Origin: Bacteroidota bacterium
Lineage (GTDB): Bacteria > Bacteroidota > Bacteroidia > Bacteroidales > Lentimicrobiaceae
NCBI GenBank assembly: GCA_023434665.1
Contig: JAEYSM010000009.1
Location: 1 to 64,000 of the forward strand
Length of the DNA stretch: 64,000 nucleotides
Direction of reading: 5' to 3'
Under the pieces are notes generated by a model. The model saw nothing but the letters and a program-made list of their open reading frames with translations. It searched no databases and was not told the origin of the DNA. Every line of letters begins with the position of its first letter. Positions within the stretch are counted from its first letter, which is position 1. Positions 45,101 to 53,663 of this stretch are shown here, piece by piece. The position numbers and the translations under genes were made by a program.

Positions 45101-46489
45101 ATAAGGGCCTGGAGCACCGAAATTATTATGATAAACAAAACGGCGCATTCCGAAACGCTCATCATCAACGATTCCGTTTCCAAAGTTCACACCATTGATA
45201 GCTTCTGATCTTACAATAAAGCTTCCGCTTTGAGGTTCAGTTTCTGTACCATAATTCATATTTAGGGATGAACCCGACAAACCTACAATGCTGCAATCTC
45301 CGAAAAATGAAGGTCCTAAGATGCCCTCACCTCTGAAAGATGGGTTGTCAGATCCGTCCGGATCCATATATGGTCCCTGGAAAAAGTCAACTCCAATTGC
45401 AGGAGGTTGATCACCGTATGCCCAGAATTGTCCTTCACCATCTTTTGGTCTTCCATTATATGAATAACCAAGACCCCTGTTAACATCGCAACCAACATAG
45501 TCATCCTGAGCAAATCCAAGGTCTGTATCAACCCATTGACTGAAATAAGTGCCTGTTAAACGGTAAGTTGAACGATTGATAATTTCATAACTATAAAAAG
45601 TCATGTTATTGATCTCGTCATTGGTTGCAAAACCAAATGCCTGAGCCCTGATTTCCAATCCAATCGGAGTACCTTGAGTTTCAGTATGAATATTTCCTTT
45701 ATCGTTGAATACCCACCATAGAGTAGCGTCTCCTTTAATTACCTGGTCAGCCAACAAACCACCAACTACAGTACCATCAATCGTTTCCTGGGTTGCAGTG
45801 TTTGAGTGACATAACTCATTAGATAAATCGTAATAAGGATAGTCACCACCCTCAGCTGGATTGTAATGACCACTACCGTCCTTATCAAAGAAAGGAGCTA
45901 AATACCAACTCTGTTTTTTAGAAAGATCTCCATGAGCGGGCCATTCAAGAATGGAAGTAGGTATCTGGTAATTTGGAAATGCAGCTGGATTATCTTGCCA
46001 GGCAAGGAATTCATCAACTTCAGTACGTGTAATAGGGAATAATTTATCGAACTCTGCGCATGTTGTTTCATCAATAGCTGCAGTACCATCAACAGTTAAA
46101 GGACCTGGCCAGAAATCGTTTCCTGCACCAACAGTAGTTCCATCACTTTGGCGGTATCTAAGAGCTGCTAGTTTAAGCTGATCGTTTACATCAATCCCTC
46201 CAATCCATAGAGCGGCAGAGAACATTGAAGTTTTACGTGAACCTTTGGGAACTTCATATTGAGCAACCTCAAAATCCCACCACATATCACCACCGGTGTT
46301 TATGCGAGTTCTAACGTTATTTACTTCAAGATATTTAAAGCCTGCTCCCGGTAAACAGCCGGCAGCAGTTGACTTAATGACCGACCCGGAGGTTTTAGTG
46401 CCTGGCCTTTTGAAAGGTTCAGCAAAACCCGGTACTGCTAGAATACTTAGCAGCATTACGGCAATTGTTATTCTGAGTAAATGTTTCAT
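42179..46489 (-). CDS. Giant secreted protein with T9SS-like C-terminal domain
   Basis: The 1436-residue protein has a signal peptide (about 1-23, ending GFAEP) and no recognisable enzyme domain. The C-terminal ~95 residues (from RVVPNPYYAYSTYE) look like a FlgD/T9SS type A sorting domain: VKITNLPRKCTVTIYSTNG, then GGVYILHVKADG. It ends not at the usual short basic strand but with an extra tail after VVKWF (GSLRPIDLNAF). It is the middle gene of TonB receptor - giant protein - PorV-family barrel, only 40 bp after the receptor. It is likely exposed on or released from the cell surface; its function is unknown. Confidence 0.78.
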   Translation of the reverse strand: MKHLLRITIAVMLLSILAVPGFAEPFKRPGTKTSGSVIKSTAAGCLPGAGFKYLEVNNVRTRINTGGDMWWDFEVAQYEVPKGSRKTSMFSAALWIGGIDVNDQLKLAALRYRQSDGTTVGAGNDFWPGPLTVDGTAAIDETTCAEFDKLFPITRTEVDEFLAWQDNPAAFPNYQIPTSILEWPAHGDLSKKQSWYLAPFFDKDGSGHYNPAEGGDYPYYDLSNELCHSNTATQETIDGTVVGGLLADQVIKGDATLWWVFNDKGNIHTETQGTPIGLEIRAQAFGFATNDEINNMTFYSYEIINRSTYRLTGTYFSQWVDTDLGFAQDDYVGCDVNRGLGYSYNGRPKDGEGQFWAYGDQPPAIGVDFFQGPYMDPDGSDNPSFRGEGILGPSFFGDCSIVGLSGSSLNMNYGTETEPQSGSFIVRSEAINGVNFGNGIVDDERFGMRRFVYHNNFGAPGPYMLDPDYAPQYYNYLKGIWLDNTKMLYGGNGHISTGAYGPACDFMFPGDTDECNWGTGGLPPNGPKYWTEEVAQNNPEDRRFMQSAGPFVLEPGAVNYITVGIPWARAASGGPWASVKLLQVVDDKCQILFDNCFAVVSGPNAPDLTIRELDEGLVFFISNRKTNDAGNNFNESYIELDPAIEAVANSTGYDFDPYYRFEGYQIFQLKDATVSVADIHDQKLARLVFQTDVKNGVSQLVNHNFDQSLNANVPVEEVRGADLGIRHTFTLTLDAFTGQSLVNHKQYYYLALAYGYNEYMKYSADPGSQQEPQIGIGGQKRVYLAGRKNIKVYTAIPHKNVGTISANSTFGDGVEITRLQGQGNGGNILDFTEATIAEIMSKKPVDSTNLIGSPDYPIAYHPTYKQGRGPIDIRVIDPLNVKNADYIFAMDSLVPYNMVVGSEAAGENETVDVTAPNFKAHWRLIDQTNNRVYHSDTTISYKNEQLIPELGIAITVYEPLDPGPYKVGSTADDEPQTIWGIILENNGVLESSITFADSTKRWLESVADVDGFPSLNWIRSGVVSDQNDVTNSDWNMPNKPFDPNGAFEKVVSGTWAPYIMVASKDQDPIYGPALTNISKTQSQFYDLASVDVVFTSDKTKWTRCPVIEMGFDKTLTEGNAEKYRVRAGASVNVNGETGVESSDPLLNSNYINETGMGWFPGYVINLETGERLNVAYGENSWLVGENGRDMMFNPSANIFTPSGELVMGGMHYLYIFAHTTGKADPVADIPAYDAGAKLRTSLTVPQAIFQALTYSSAMWVNIPLASPDAEWLSTDATVKLRISKPYRRYYSEPHPGIDAPSGDMDNNHYPMYSFSTKNIATTDNNIAKAKSDLDLIRVVPNPYYAYSTYETNQLDNRVKITNLPRKCTVTIYSTNGSMVRQFTKDDPGTAIEWDLKNYAGIPISGGVYILHVKADGVGEKVVKWFGSLRPIDLNAF

Positions 46490-46529
46490 AGTAATTAAGT
46501 GTATTTTTAATCTTTTCAGTTACGATTGG

Positions 46530-49500
46530 TTAGAAATTGAAGATTAAACCCAGACGAATCTGACGTGGTGAACTGTAATTATAAGGGCTGTTAACTCTTA
46601 TGCTATAAAGATCACGGAAAGCTATTGGGTCTAACTGGTCGTTAATCTGATTCTGATATTCAGCTGCTGCAAGATATCCGTCATCATCAGGATTACCAGT
46701 AGCGGCATAAACGTTCATGATATTTTTTGAGTCGAATATATTCAGGACCTGCAGATATACATTCAAGTATGATGAACGTTTTGAATTCCAGTCGATGTTT
46801 ATGTCTTTATCAATACGACCATCGATTCTGAACTGCCATGGAAGACGTGATCCGTGAATAGATCCGTCAATAATTCCTGATTGGCCAATTGCTACAATTT
46901 TACTTGATCTTGTATAAGGAGTACCGGAACCTCCAAATATTGTAAAGTTAACACCTGTGTTTTTCAACAATTGTGTAGATTTTACAACATCTTTGCCTGT
47001 AGCATCAGTTCTTGTTCTTCTTATAACTGGACCATTGTATTCTTTCCCTTCACCATAACGATAGTCAAGCATCACATTAAGAGCATGACGACGGTCGAAC
47101 GATAATGGGAACAGCGTACGAAGGTTAGGCTGACCTGTTTGAATTAAGCCTTTTGCAAATTCAGGATCAGAACCTGTACCTGAAGCAAACTGTAAGGTAT
47201 AACTGGCTCTTACCCTGGTATTGGTTGTACGACGCATGTCATAAGTAACCGTTAAACCTTTTACAGTCGAGAAGTCTAAATTATTGTATGAATAATATGT
47301 CTTAGGATAAGCTGCTGTATAACGATAAGCCTGAATCTGATCACGAATTTCACGATAATATCCGGAGATTGTCAGTGATGAACTGGCAGACAAACGCTGT
47401 TGGAATCCAAGTTCATAGTCGATGGTCTTCTCTGGTTTCAGATTTGGATTTGATATGTCAGGACTACCTGTTGTTGGCAAGAAGTAATATGACAGGGGAT
47501 TCATTCTCAGATAAGCAGTCGGTCGTTGAGTAAGGACATCATAGTGAGCAAAGAACAATGCCTCATCAGAAATCGGAAAGGAGAATGAAATTCTAGGCAT
47601 CACACTAATCTGTGGCTCGTAATCGCTGAAAGCTTTTGAGGTTACAGAAATGTTATCACGGTCAACTAAATAAGGAGTTACTCCGTTACCTGCATCAAGA
47701 GCTATTGTTGGGTCAGTTACCACCAAACCATCTGCATTGTACCATGTATTACCGCTGCGATATCCCATGATGTTGGTAGGATTACGCAGGTTATCAACAT
47801 ATACAACGAAATCTTCACCCATATTTTGTGGATGTGAACCAAGGTCAGTTACTTCACTAACAGTTTTTGCAGGATATAATAAATAAGGATCAGTTAAAAC
47901 CTTCTGATTAGCGTCAAATCTGTCAACTCGAACACCAATGTTAAAGATAAGATCGTCGAAAGCAAATTTGTCCTGAATATAACCTGCCATATATATAGGT
48001 GTAAATGGAGCTATTTCGCGGGTATACATTCCGTTCTCATCTTGTTTGTTAAAGAAGTCATCAAAACTAGGACTGTCAGAAAGTTTAATTTTCTCACCGG
48101 TATATGTATATCCGGAATAATTGGCCATATAGTTACCATTGTCAAAAAGTTCATCTGGACTGAACATGTCAATACTCAGAGCTTCCTCAAGTGCTTTAGT
48201 AACCATTTTGCCATTCTCGTCAAAATAATTTACCGTCAAAGTATTAGGATCGTATGAATCAATATCTATCCAGTCGGTGCCATCAACAGGCAAACCTAAT
48301 TTTTCACGTAAATTAATATCGAAATTACGTTGTGAAGTACGGTCATATTTACGATCGTAATAGATAGTGTCCATAAAGACATTATCACGGTACACCAAAT
48401 GAGGATTAGCCAAGTCAAGCTGTTCAATATGAGAATTGGTAAGACCACGCATTAAAGTCCATAAGCGGGTTGGTCCATAGAGATAGAACCTATCAATTCG
48501 TTGTTCATAAATAAAACCAAACTGCAAAGCATGATTTCCTATGTCGGCTGAAGCATTAGCATTTAATGAGTATTGCTCATTATCATAATTTTGATAGCCT
48601 GCCTGGTTAGCACCGGGTGCTGACCAGTAACCGTAAGGTCCTGATGCTCCAAAACCATTCAATAATCCACCACCTGAAATTATATCATTCAAATTAGAAT
48701 GGTAAATTACTGAAGGATAAAGTTCGTAATACTGACGGGTATAATTAGCCGTAATAGGATTATAATCACCCTGAGTAAAATCAACTCTGGTATCAACAAA
48801 ACCATTGTGAAGGAATGCATGCATACCACTGACGGTGTCAAGCGATGGCTCAACAGAAAATGACCTTTCCTTGTATGTTTCAAATTTCCCAAGATAGCCA
48901 TAGTTGAAAAGGTTGTCTTTATGATCCGGATCCTGGTATATAGTTTTCGCTTTTGTATAGTCAGCCTGAATAGTGTAATATACGTTCTTTATAAATGACT
49001 TGCTTTCAGGGTCAGTTGGAAACCTTTGAGTAAAACGGCCAAACACCCTCCATGTATTATCAATGATCTGTACGTTCTTATTGTAATTGAACATTACATC
49101 AGAGAAACTGAAGCTACTTCCATCGCTGTAATTGATTGAACCACCCAAAGACAGGTTGATATTCGGGCCTGTTTTAATATCCAGTTTACCTGAAGCATTA
49201 ATATCAAAATTTTCAGCATTAGGATTGGTTTTTGTATGCTCGAGATGTTCCTTCCTGATAAAGTTGGTATTATAATATGTACCAAAACCACTTCCGGTTA
49301 GTCGCAATGGGTTTCTTTCAAGTTCAGCCAATACATCATCTTTGGCGACATAAACACCGGTTGCTGTTGGTCTGCTATCACGGTTATATGTAACTTCACC
49401 TGCAATAAAGTAACCTAATAAAGCACTTTCTTTTTCACCGGCTTCATTACGTTTCCAAATTAATGGGCCTTGCATGTTTAATCCGGCTCTGTTGTAACCA

Positions 49501-50234
49501 AATGCATCAAGGTATTCCGAGGTCTGAAGTTCCAAACCAATTCCAAAATCCCTACTAGGTCCTTTAGTGGTTACATTAATGATACCCCCGGTGGCATCTC
49601 CATATTGTGCGGGGACTCCTGAAAGGATAACAGAAACCTGTTCAATGGCCGATTCAGGTAAAGATGATGAACCTCGTACCCTGATTCCGTCAATGTACAT
49701 TACTGTACCTTCAGCTCTTTGTCCACGGACACTACCACGCTCACCGTCAGCTGAAAACACACCTCCTACTGTTGTAGCAATTGCGTTAGCTGAACGGTTA
49801 GGCATCTTGGCAATTTCTTCTGAGGTCACAGTTGCCCCCACCGAAGTTTTATCTTTATCAATCAATGGAACTTTATAGTCGATTACTTCGAACTCTGTAA
49901 GTTCAACCATAGTCGATTCCATGTTAATGTCCTGAAATGTGATTTGGTCAGATTTAATCTGAACGCCCTGGATCATCACCGGTTTAAAGCCAACGAAAGT
50001 GGCTTTGATATTATAACGACCCGGTGTAATGGGTTTGATAGTGTAATTACCATCAAAATCAGATGTTGTACCACCAGCTTGTGTTCCGCCAAGCTCAACG
50101 ATAATATTGACGAAAGGAATAGGTTCTTTCGTATCCTTATCGACGACTTTTCCTCTTAGTGTTCCCGATTGAGAGAATACTAAAAGATTAGCTGTCAGTA
50201 CCAACCAAAAAGTTAGTAGAAGATTTCTGATCAT
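46530..50234 (-). CDS. TonB-dependent outer-membrane receptor with carboxypeptidase-like domain
   Basis: The 1234-residue protein has a signal peptide (1-21), an N-terminal carboxypeptidase-regulatory-like beta-sandwich (about 24-110, GTLRGKVVDKDTKEPIPFVN in part), a plug domain (about 125-230, YIDGIRVRG and QYGDATGGIINVTTKG in part) and a large beta-barrel ending in Phe (LGLIFNF), the outer-membrane assembly signal. This architecture imports a ligand energised by TonB/ExbBD, or acts as a surface platform. No SusD partner is adjacent. Instead the giant secreted protein and PorV-type barrel follow, which suggests a different role from classic polysaccharide uptake. Confidence 0.9.
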   Translation of the reverse strand: MIRNLLLTFWLVLTANLLVFSQSGTLRGKVVDKDTKEPIPFVNIIVELGGTQAGGTTSDFDGNYTIKPITPGRYNIKATFVGFKPVMIQGVQIKSDQITFQDINMESTMVELTEFEVIDYKVPLIDKDKTSVGATVTSEEIAKMPNRSANAIATTVGGVFSADGERGSVRGQRAEGTVMYIDGIRVRGSSSLPESAIEQVSVILSGVPAQYGDATGGIINVTTKGPSRDFGIGLELQTSEYLDAFGYNRAGLNMQGPLIWKRNEAGEKESALLGYFIAGEVTYNRDSRPTATGVYVAKDDVLAELERNPLRLTGSGFGTYYNTNFIRKEHLEHTKTNPNAENFDINASGKLDIKTGPNINLSLGGSINYSDGSSFSFSDVMFNYNKNVQIIDNTWRVFGRFTQRFPTDPESKSFIKNVYYTIQADYTKAKTIYQDPDHKDNLFNYGYLGKFETYKERSFSVEPSLDTVSGMHAFLHNGFVDTRVDFTQGDYNPITANYTRQYYELYPSVIYHSNLNDIISGGGLLNGFGASGPYGYWSAPGANQAGYQNYDNEQYSLNANASADIGNHALQFGFIYEQRIDRFYLYGPTRLWTLMRGLTNSHIEQLDLANPHLVYRDNVFMDTIYYDRKYDRTSQRNFDINLREKLGLPVDGTDWIDIDSYDPNTLTVNYFDENGKMVTKALEEALSIDMFSPDELFDNGNYMANYSGYTYTGEKIKLSDSPSFDDFFNKQDENGMYTREIAPFTPIYMAGYIQDKFAFDDLIFNIGVRVDRFDANQKVLTDPYLLYPAKTVSEVTDLGSHPQNMGEDFVVYVDNLRNPTNIMGYRSGNTWYNADGLVVTDPTIALDAGNGVTPYLVDRDNISVTSKAFSDYEPQISVMPRISFSFPISDEALFFAHYDVLTQRPTAYLRMNPLSYYFLPTTGSPDISNPNLKPEKTIDYELGFQQRLSASSSLTISGYYREIRDQIQAYRYTAAYPKTYYSYNNLDFSTVKGLTVTYDMRRTTNTRVRASYTLQFASGTGSDPEFAKGLIQTGQPNLRTLFPLSFDRRHALNVMLDYRYGEGKEYNGPVIRRTRTDATGKDVVKSTQLLKNTGVNFTIFGGSGTPYTRSSKIVAIGQSGIIDGSIHGSRLPWQFRIDGRIDKDINIDWNSKRSSYLNVYLQVLNIFDSKNIMNVYAATGNPDDDGYLAAAEYQNQINDQLDPIAFRDLYSIRVNSPYNYSSPRQIRLGLIFNF

Positions 50235-50344
50235 ACCAATGAATTTTATGTTAGAATAAACGTGTTTGTGTGTGTAGTAAAAGCGGGTAAAGGTAGTAAT
50301 AAAATAATTTAAGCTCCAAAAAAAATCAATTTAAGTGAACAATT

Positions 50345-50851
50345 TTAAACACTCTCGTGAATGTATGGCGCTCTAAGTATTTCACTATAAATTACTGCCT
50401 TTGTTAAATTAAATTTTTCTGTCATTTCGTCATCTTCTTCTTCCTCCTGTAAAACTATTTTTTCTTCTTTCTTATCTTCCATTTGCTGATAGCCACTCGA
50501 ATACCTGGTAGTAAAATAGTCAGCCGGCACTTCATCCCTGATAACCTCTAAAGATTCTGCTTCATTTCGTGAATATTCATTCATCCTGCGCTTAAGTGTA
50601 CTTTCATCAACCTCCGGGATATATGTATCTTCTTGTGCTTCATTATATTCAGGTGCAATCTCATCAAACATTTCCTCAAATAAAGATCTGCGCGGAGCTT
50701 CATTTACCGGCTCTGGAGAATACTCCCCTTGAGGGTGCTCCCGCATCTGTTCTGCTTGTTGGGCCCTCTTTTTATCCATCTTTTGTTTATTGGAATATAA
50801 TGAATAGGCCAACCAGGCTATACCGAGTACTATATACAATATATCATCCAT
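50345..50851 (-). CDS. Conserved Bacteroidota membrane-anchored acidic protein, unknown
   Basis: The 168-residue protein has one N-terminal transmembrane helix (about 3-19), a charged Gln/Lys-rich stretch, then a long acidic, probably disordered region (Glu-rich, with EEEEDDE near 138-144). It ends with a short conserved-looking element FNLTKAVIYSEILRAPY. I recall similar proteins with the same C-terminal motif across Bacteroidota. No function is known to me. The helix-plus-acidic-tail layout suggests a cytoplasmic adaptor at the inner membrane (inference). Confidence 0.7.
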   Translation of the reverse strand: MDDILYIVLGIAWLAYSLYSNKQKMDKKRAQQAEQMREHPQGEYSPEPVNEAPRRSLFEEMFDEIAPEYNEAQEDTYIPEVDESTLKRRMNEYSRNEAESLEVIRDEVPADYFTTRYSSGYQQMEDKKEEKIVLQEEEEDDEMTEKFNLTKAVIYSEILRAPYIHESV

Positions 50852-51023
50852 ATCCAGTTTGTTATCTCCCTCAGTAAATTATAATATTCCAATGGCCTAT
50901 TCTTAGATAGTCCAGTGGTTTAATGAATTAGTATAATCTTTGAAGAATTATGGAGGGTAAAGATAGAAAGTTTCTGAGAATCATCTCAAAAAGTTGAACT
51001 TTTTTTCAAATTCTTTTTGACAT

Positions 51024-51314
51024 TCAACTATTTAGCTTTTTAAATTTATTCAACTTCTTTGATTTTCGCTTGGTTTGTTTAATCATCTTTTGAGTTTCTT
51101 TATGCTGTCTTTTAAAATGAGCTTTCTTTTCTTTTTCCAGACTTTTGTTAGCATCCAGAAACTGACGTTCCATTTTCTTTTCAGCTCTTGCAGCGTCTGA
51201 CCTGCTGAGAAGGGAACATCCGGAGACAGCAAAACTTATAATTAAAAGAAATATTAATTGTTTGATGAAAGAGTTCTGTGTTAAAACTTTTATAACGTAT
51301 CCGGTATTCTTCAT
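51024..51314 (-). CDS. Small lysine-rich lipoprotein
   Basis: The 96-residue protein has a lipoprotein signal ending AVSGC (Cys33), preceded by a longer than usual N-region. The mature part is about 63 residues, strongly basic (KKKAHFKRQHKETQ-like stretches rich in Lys, Arg, Gln) and probably helical. Such small basic lipoproteins are common but uncharacterised in this phylum. An alternative start near the second hydrophobic part is possible but no methionine is available there. Confidence 0.65.
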   Translation of the reverse strand: MKNTGYVIKVLTQNSFIKQLIFLLIISFAVSGCSLLSRSDAARAEKKMERQFLDANKSLEKEKKAHFKRQHKETQKMIKQTKRKSKKLNKFKKLNS

Positions 51315-51470
51315 CTTTCAGGCGACTATTTTATTTCGTGACTGTTAATCCTTTCTCAGGAATTATAGTTTAAACCAAAATATTATCTTTACATGATCGT
51401 TTATGGGTAATAAACGAAAATAATAAGAAATAGGTATAACGTCGATAAAATTACTCTGAACTCCGTTAAA

Positions 51471-51920
51471 ATGCTCAACAATCTTAAAGTCTTTAAAACT
51501 CCGGTAGCATATAGAAGTACTATCCTGATCCTTTTCTTCCTTTTAATCACATATTCTTGTGAGAAGGATGAAACGAGAGATCAGATTCCTTATGTATATG
51601 TGAACTTCCCAATATATCCCAACACCCTTGATTATATTGCTGAAGGTCAATATGCTTATGTAACGGGAGGATATAAAGGTATAATAGTTTACAGGCCTAT
51701 GCGTGATGAGTTTCTGGCATATGAAAGAGCATGCCCGCACGACCCCTTGACTGAAGGTGCGAGAGTTTATGTTGATGAATCAGGTTTGATAGCAACTGAT
51801 TCAGTTTGTGGTTCGAAATTTATCCTGACTGATGGCTCACCAATTGAAGGTCCTGCAGGAATTGCACTCAAAAGATACAGAACCAGTTATGATGGCCATG
51901 TATTAATGATTTACAATTAA
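51471..51920 (+). CDS. Rieske-like lipoprotein with altered cluster ligands
   Basis: The 149-residue lipoprotein (lipobox ITYSC, Cys30) has a Rieske-type ISP fold. The first ligand pair is present as Cys88-Pro-His90, but the second motif reads CGSK (Cys113...Lys116) where Rieske proteins have CxxH. One histidine ligand is therefore replaced by lysine, and a normal 2Fe-2S Rieske centre is doubtful. The fold may be retained as a structural or redox-inactive domain. Its stop overlaps by 4 bp the end of the convergent ahcY gene. Confidence 0.75.
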   Translation: MLNNLKVFKTPVAYRSTILILFFLLITYSCEKDETRDQIPYVYVNFPIYPNTLDYIAEGQYAYVTGGYKGIIVYRPMRDEFLAYERACPHDPLTEGARVYVDESGLIATDSVCGSKFILTDGSPIEGPAGIALKRYRTSYDGHVLMIYN

Positions 51921-53332
51921 TAGCGATAATGTTCAGGCTTATATGGTCCATCCTTCGAAACTCCGATATAAGCTGCTTGTTCGTCACTGAGCTTAGTTAG
52001 TTTGACTCCAATTTGTTCCAGATGCAGTCTTGCAACTTCTTCGTCCAGTTTTTTAGGTAGTCTGTAAACTCCAACTTCATAATTGTTTTTCCATAACTCA
52101 ATCTGAGCCAAAGTTTGATTTGAGAATGAATTACTCATAACAAATGAAGGATGACCGGTAGCACAACCTAAATTAACCAATCGTCCTTCAGCCAGCAAGA
52201 AGATCGCATGGCCATCAGGGAAAACATATTTATCGACCTGCGGCTTGATATTAACCCTTAAAATAGAAGGATCAGCAAGTTTTTCAACCTGAATTTCATT
52301 GTCAAAATGTCCAATATTGCAGACAATACTCTGGTCTTTCATCTTACTCATATGGTCGATGGTAATCACATCTTTATTACCCGTTGTGGTAACATAAATA
52401 TTACCTTCAGATAATGCATTTTCAATCGTATTGACCTCAAATCCTTCCATAGCTGCCTGTAGGGCGCAAATAGGATCTATTTCAGTAACAATGACTCTGG
52501 CTCCATATGATCTCATTGATCTGGCACATCCTTTACCAACATCACCAAATCCAAGAATCACAACCACTTTCCCTGCTATCATAACATCAGTAGCACGTTT
52601 TATACCATCAGCAAGTGATTCATGACAGCCATATAGATTGTCGAATTTTGACTTAGTAACTGAATCATTTACATTGATTGCAGGTACTAACAATTCACCT
52701 GCTTCAAACATCTGATAAAGCCTGTGAACACCGGTTGTTGTTTCTTCGGATACACCTTTGAGTTCTTTTACTGCCCTGTGCCATCTTTGATTATCTTCAC
52801 CATAAGCATCATTGAGGGTTTTTAAAATGCTGGCTTCTTCAGTATTTGAAGGTTTAACATTAAGGAGTGAAGGATCCTTTTCAGCAGCATATCCCTTGTG
52901 AACTAGTAATGTTGCATCTCCACCATCATCAACAATAAGTTGTGGGCCTAAACCTCCGGGGAAGGATAATGCCTGAAGTGTACACCACCAATACTCATCA
53001 AGAGTCTCACCTTTCCATGCAAATACTGGAATCCCTGAAGAAGCAATTGCAGCAGCGGCATGATCTTGTGTCGAAAAGATATTACAACTTGCCCATCTTA
53101 CCTGAGCACCCAATGCAACTAGTGTCTCGATAAGAACAGCGGTTTGAATGGTCATATGAAGAGATCCGGAAACTCTGACATTTTTGAGTGGTTTCTCATC
53201 AGAATATTTACGGCGTATTGCCATTAAACCTGGCATCTCCTTTTCAGCAATCTCTATTTCTTTCCGGCCAAAATCAGCAAGGGTAATATCTTTTACTTTA
53301 TATGGTAATTGTTCTATTTCAGTGGTTTTCAT
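51917..53332 (-). CDS. ahcY: S-adenosyl-L-homocysteine hydrolase
   Basis: The 471-residue SahH splits S-adenosylhomocysteine to adenosine and homocysteine, relieving product inhibition of methyltransferases. NAD-binding GFGDVGKGCA, the substrate motifs NVNDSVTKSKFDN and CNIGHFDNEI and the conserved C-terminus KPEHYRY are intact. The ~470-residue size includes the insertion typical of many bacterial forms. It is a single-gene unit with a TATTTTTG element 30 bp upstream. No SAH riboswitch was recognised. Confidence 0.96.
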   Translation of the reverse strand: MKTTEIEQLPYKVKDITLADFGRKEIEIAEKEMPGLMAIRRKYSDEKPLKNVRVSGSLHMTIQTAVLIETLVALGAQVRWASCNIFSTQDHAAAAIASSGIPVFAWKGETLDEYWWCTLQALSFPGGLGPQLIVDDGGDATLLVHKGYAAEKDPSLLNVKPSNTEEASILKTLNDAYGEDNQRWHRAVKELKGVSEETTTGVHRLYQMFEAGELLVPAINVNDSVTKSKFDNLYGCHESLADGIKRATDVMIAGKVVVILGFGDVGKGCARSMRSYGARVIVTEIDPICALQAAMEGFEVNTIENALSEGNIYVTTTGNKDVITIDHMSKMKDQSIVCNIGHFDNEIQVEKLADPSILRVNIKPQVDKYVFPDGHAIFLLAEGRLVNLGCATGHPSFVMSNSFSNQTLAQIELWKNNYEVGVYRLPKKLDEEVARLHLEQIGVKLTKLSDEQAAYIGVSKDGPYKPEHYRY

Positions 53333-53362
53333 TACAATAACAGGTTTTTATAATTCAAGCCG

Positions 53363-53370
53363 CAAAAATA
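53363..53370 (-). promoter_or_regulatory. Candidate -7 element for ahcY
   Basis: TATTTTTG on the minus strand lies 30 bp before the start. A TTTG occurs 16 bp upstream (53387-53390), closer than the ideal -33 spacing. Confidence 0.42.
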
Positions 53371-53631
53371 CTATAAATAACGATACCAAAAACCTTAATT
53401 AAATCAGTTAAAATGGCATTGAAATTTTCCATAGAGTGACGGGTTCAGGATAGTATTTCAATTGAATCAAAATTACATTTTCAGGCCATTGTTAAATATT
53501 GTTTAAAGCATGCTTAACCGTTTATTTTCGTTTAAATGACCTTTAGAATACGCTTAGGGTTCGGTTAGGTATCATGTTTAAATGTAAATTATCATTAAAG
53601 ACTCCCCACTTCAAAATTTAAGGAAAATTCT

Positions 53632-53639
53632 TACTTTCG
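53632..53639 (+). promoter_or_regulatory. Candidate -7 element for the GGGP synthase gene
   Basis: TACTTTCG is one mismatch from TAnnTTTG and lies 24 bp before the ATG at 53664. Confidence 0.35.
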
Positions 53640-53663
53640 TAACCTTAATGAAAAACAGGCATC

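Larger units (their letters stand above)
53333..53663. other. 331-bp divergent intergenic region
   Basis: This gene-free stretch between ahcY and the GGGP synthase gene holds a -7 element for each (53363-53370 minus, 53632-53639 plus). The middle is AT-rich and shows no hairpin, repeat or small gene that I can support. Confidence 0.6.

Noticed and set aside
49567..49878. 103-codon open frame on the plus strand
   Set aside because: It lies fully antisense to the plug domain of the TonB receptor and has no supporting features.
50987..51010. Hairpin AAAAAGTT/AACTTTTT as terminator of the lipoprotein gene
   Set aside because: The stem is only A/T-rich with a one-base nominal loop, too weak to support.
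53333..53663. SAH riboswitch or other leader RNA before ahcY
   Set aside because: The promoter-like element is only 30 bp from the start codon, leaving no room for an aptamer, and no suitable hairpins were seen.
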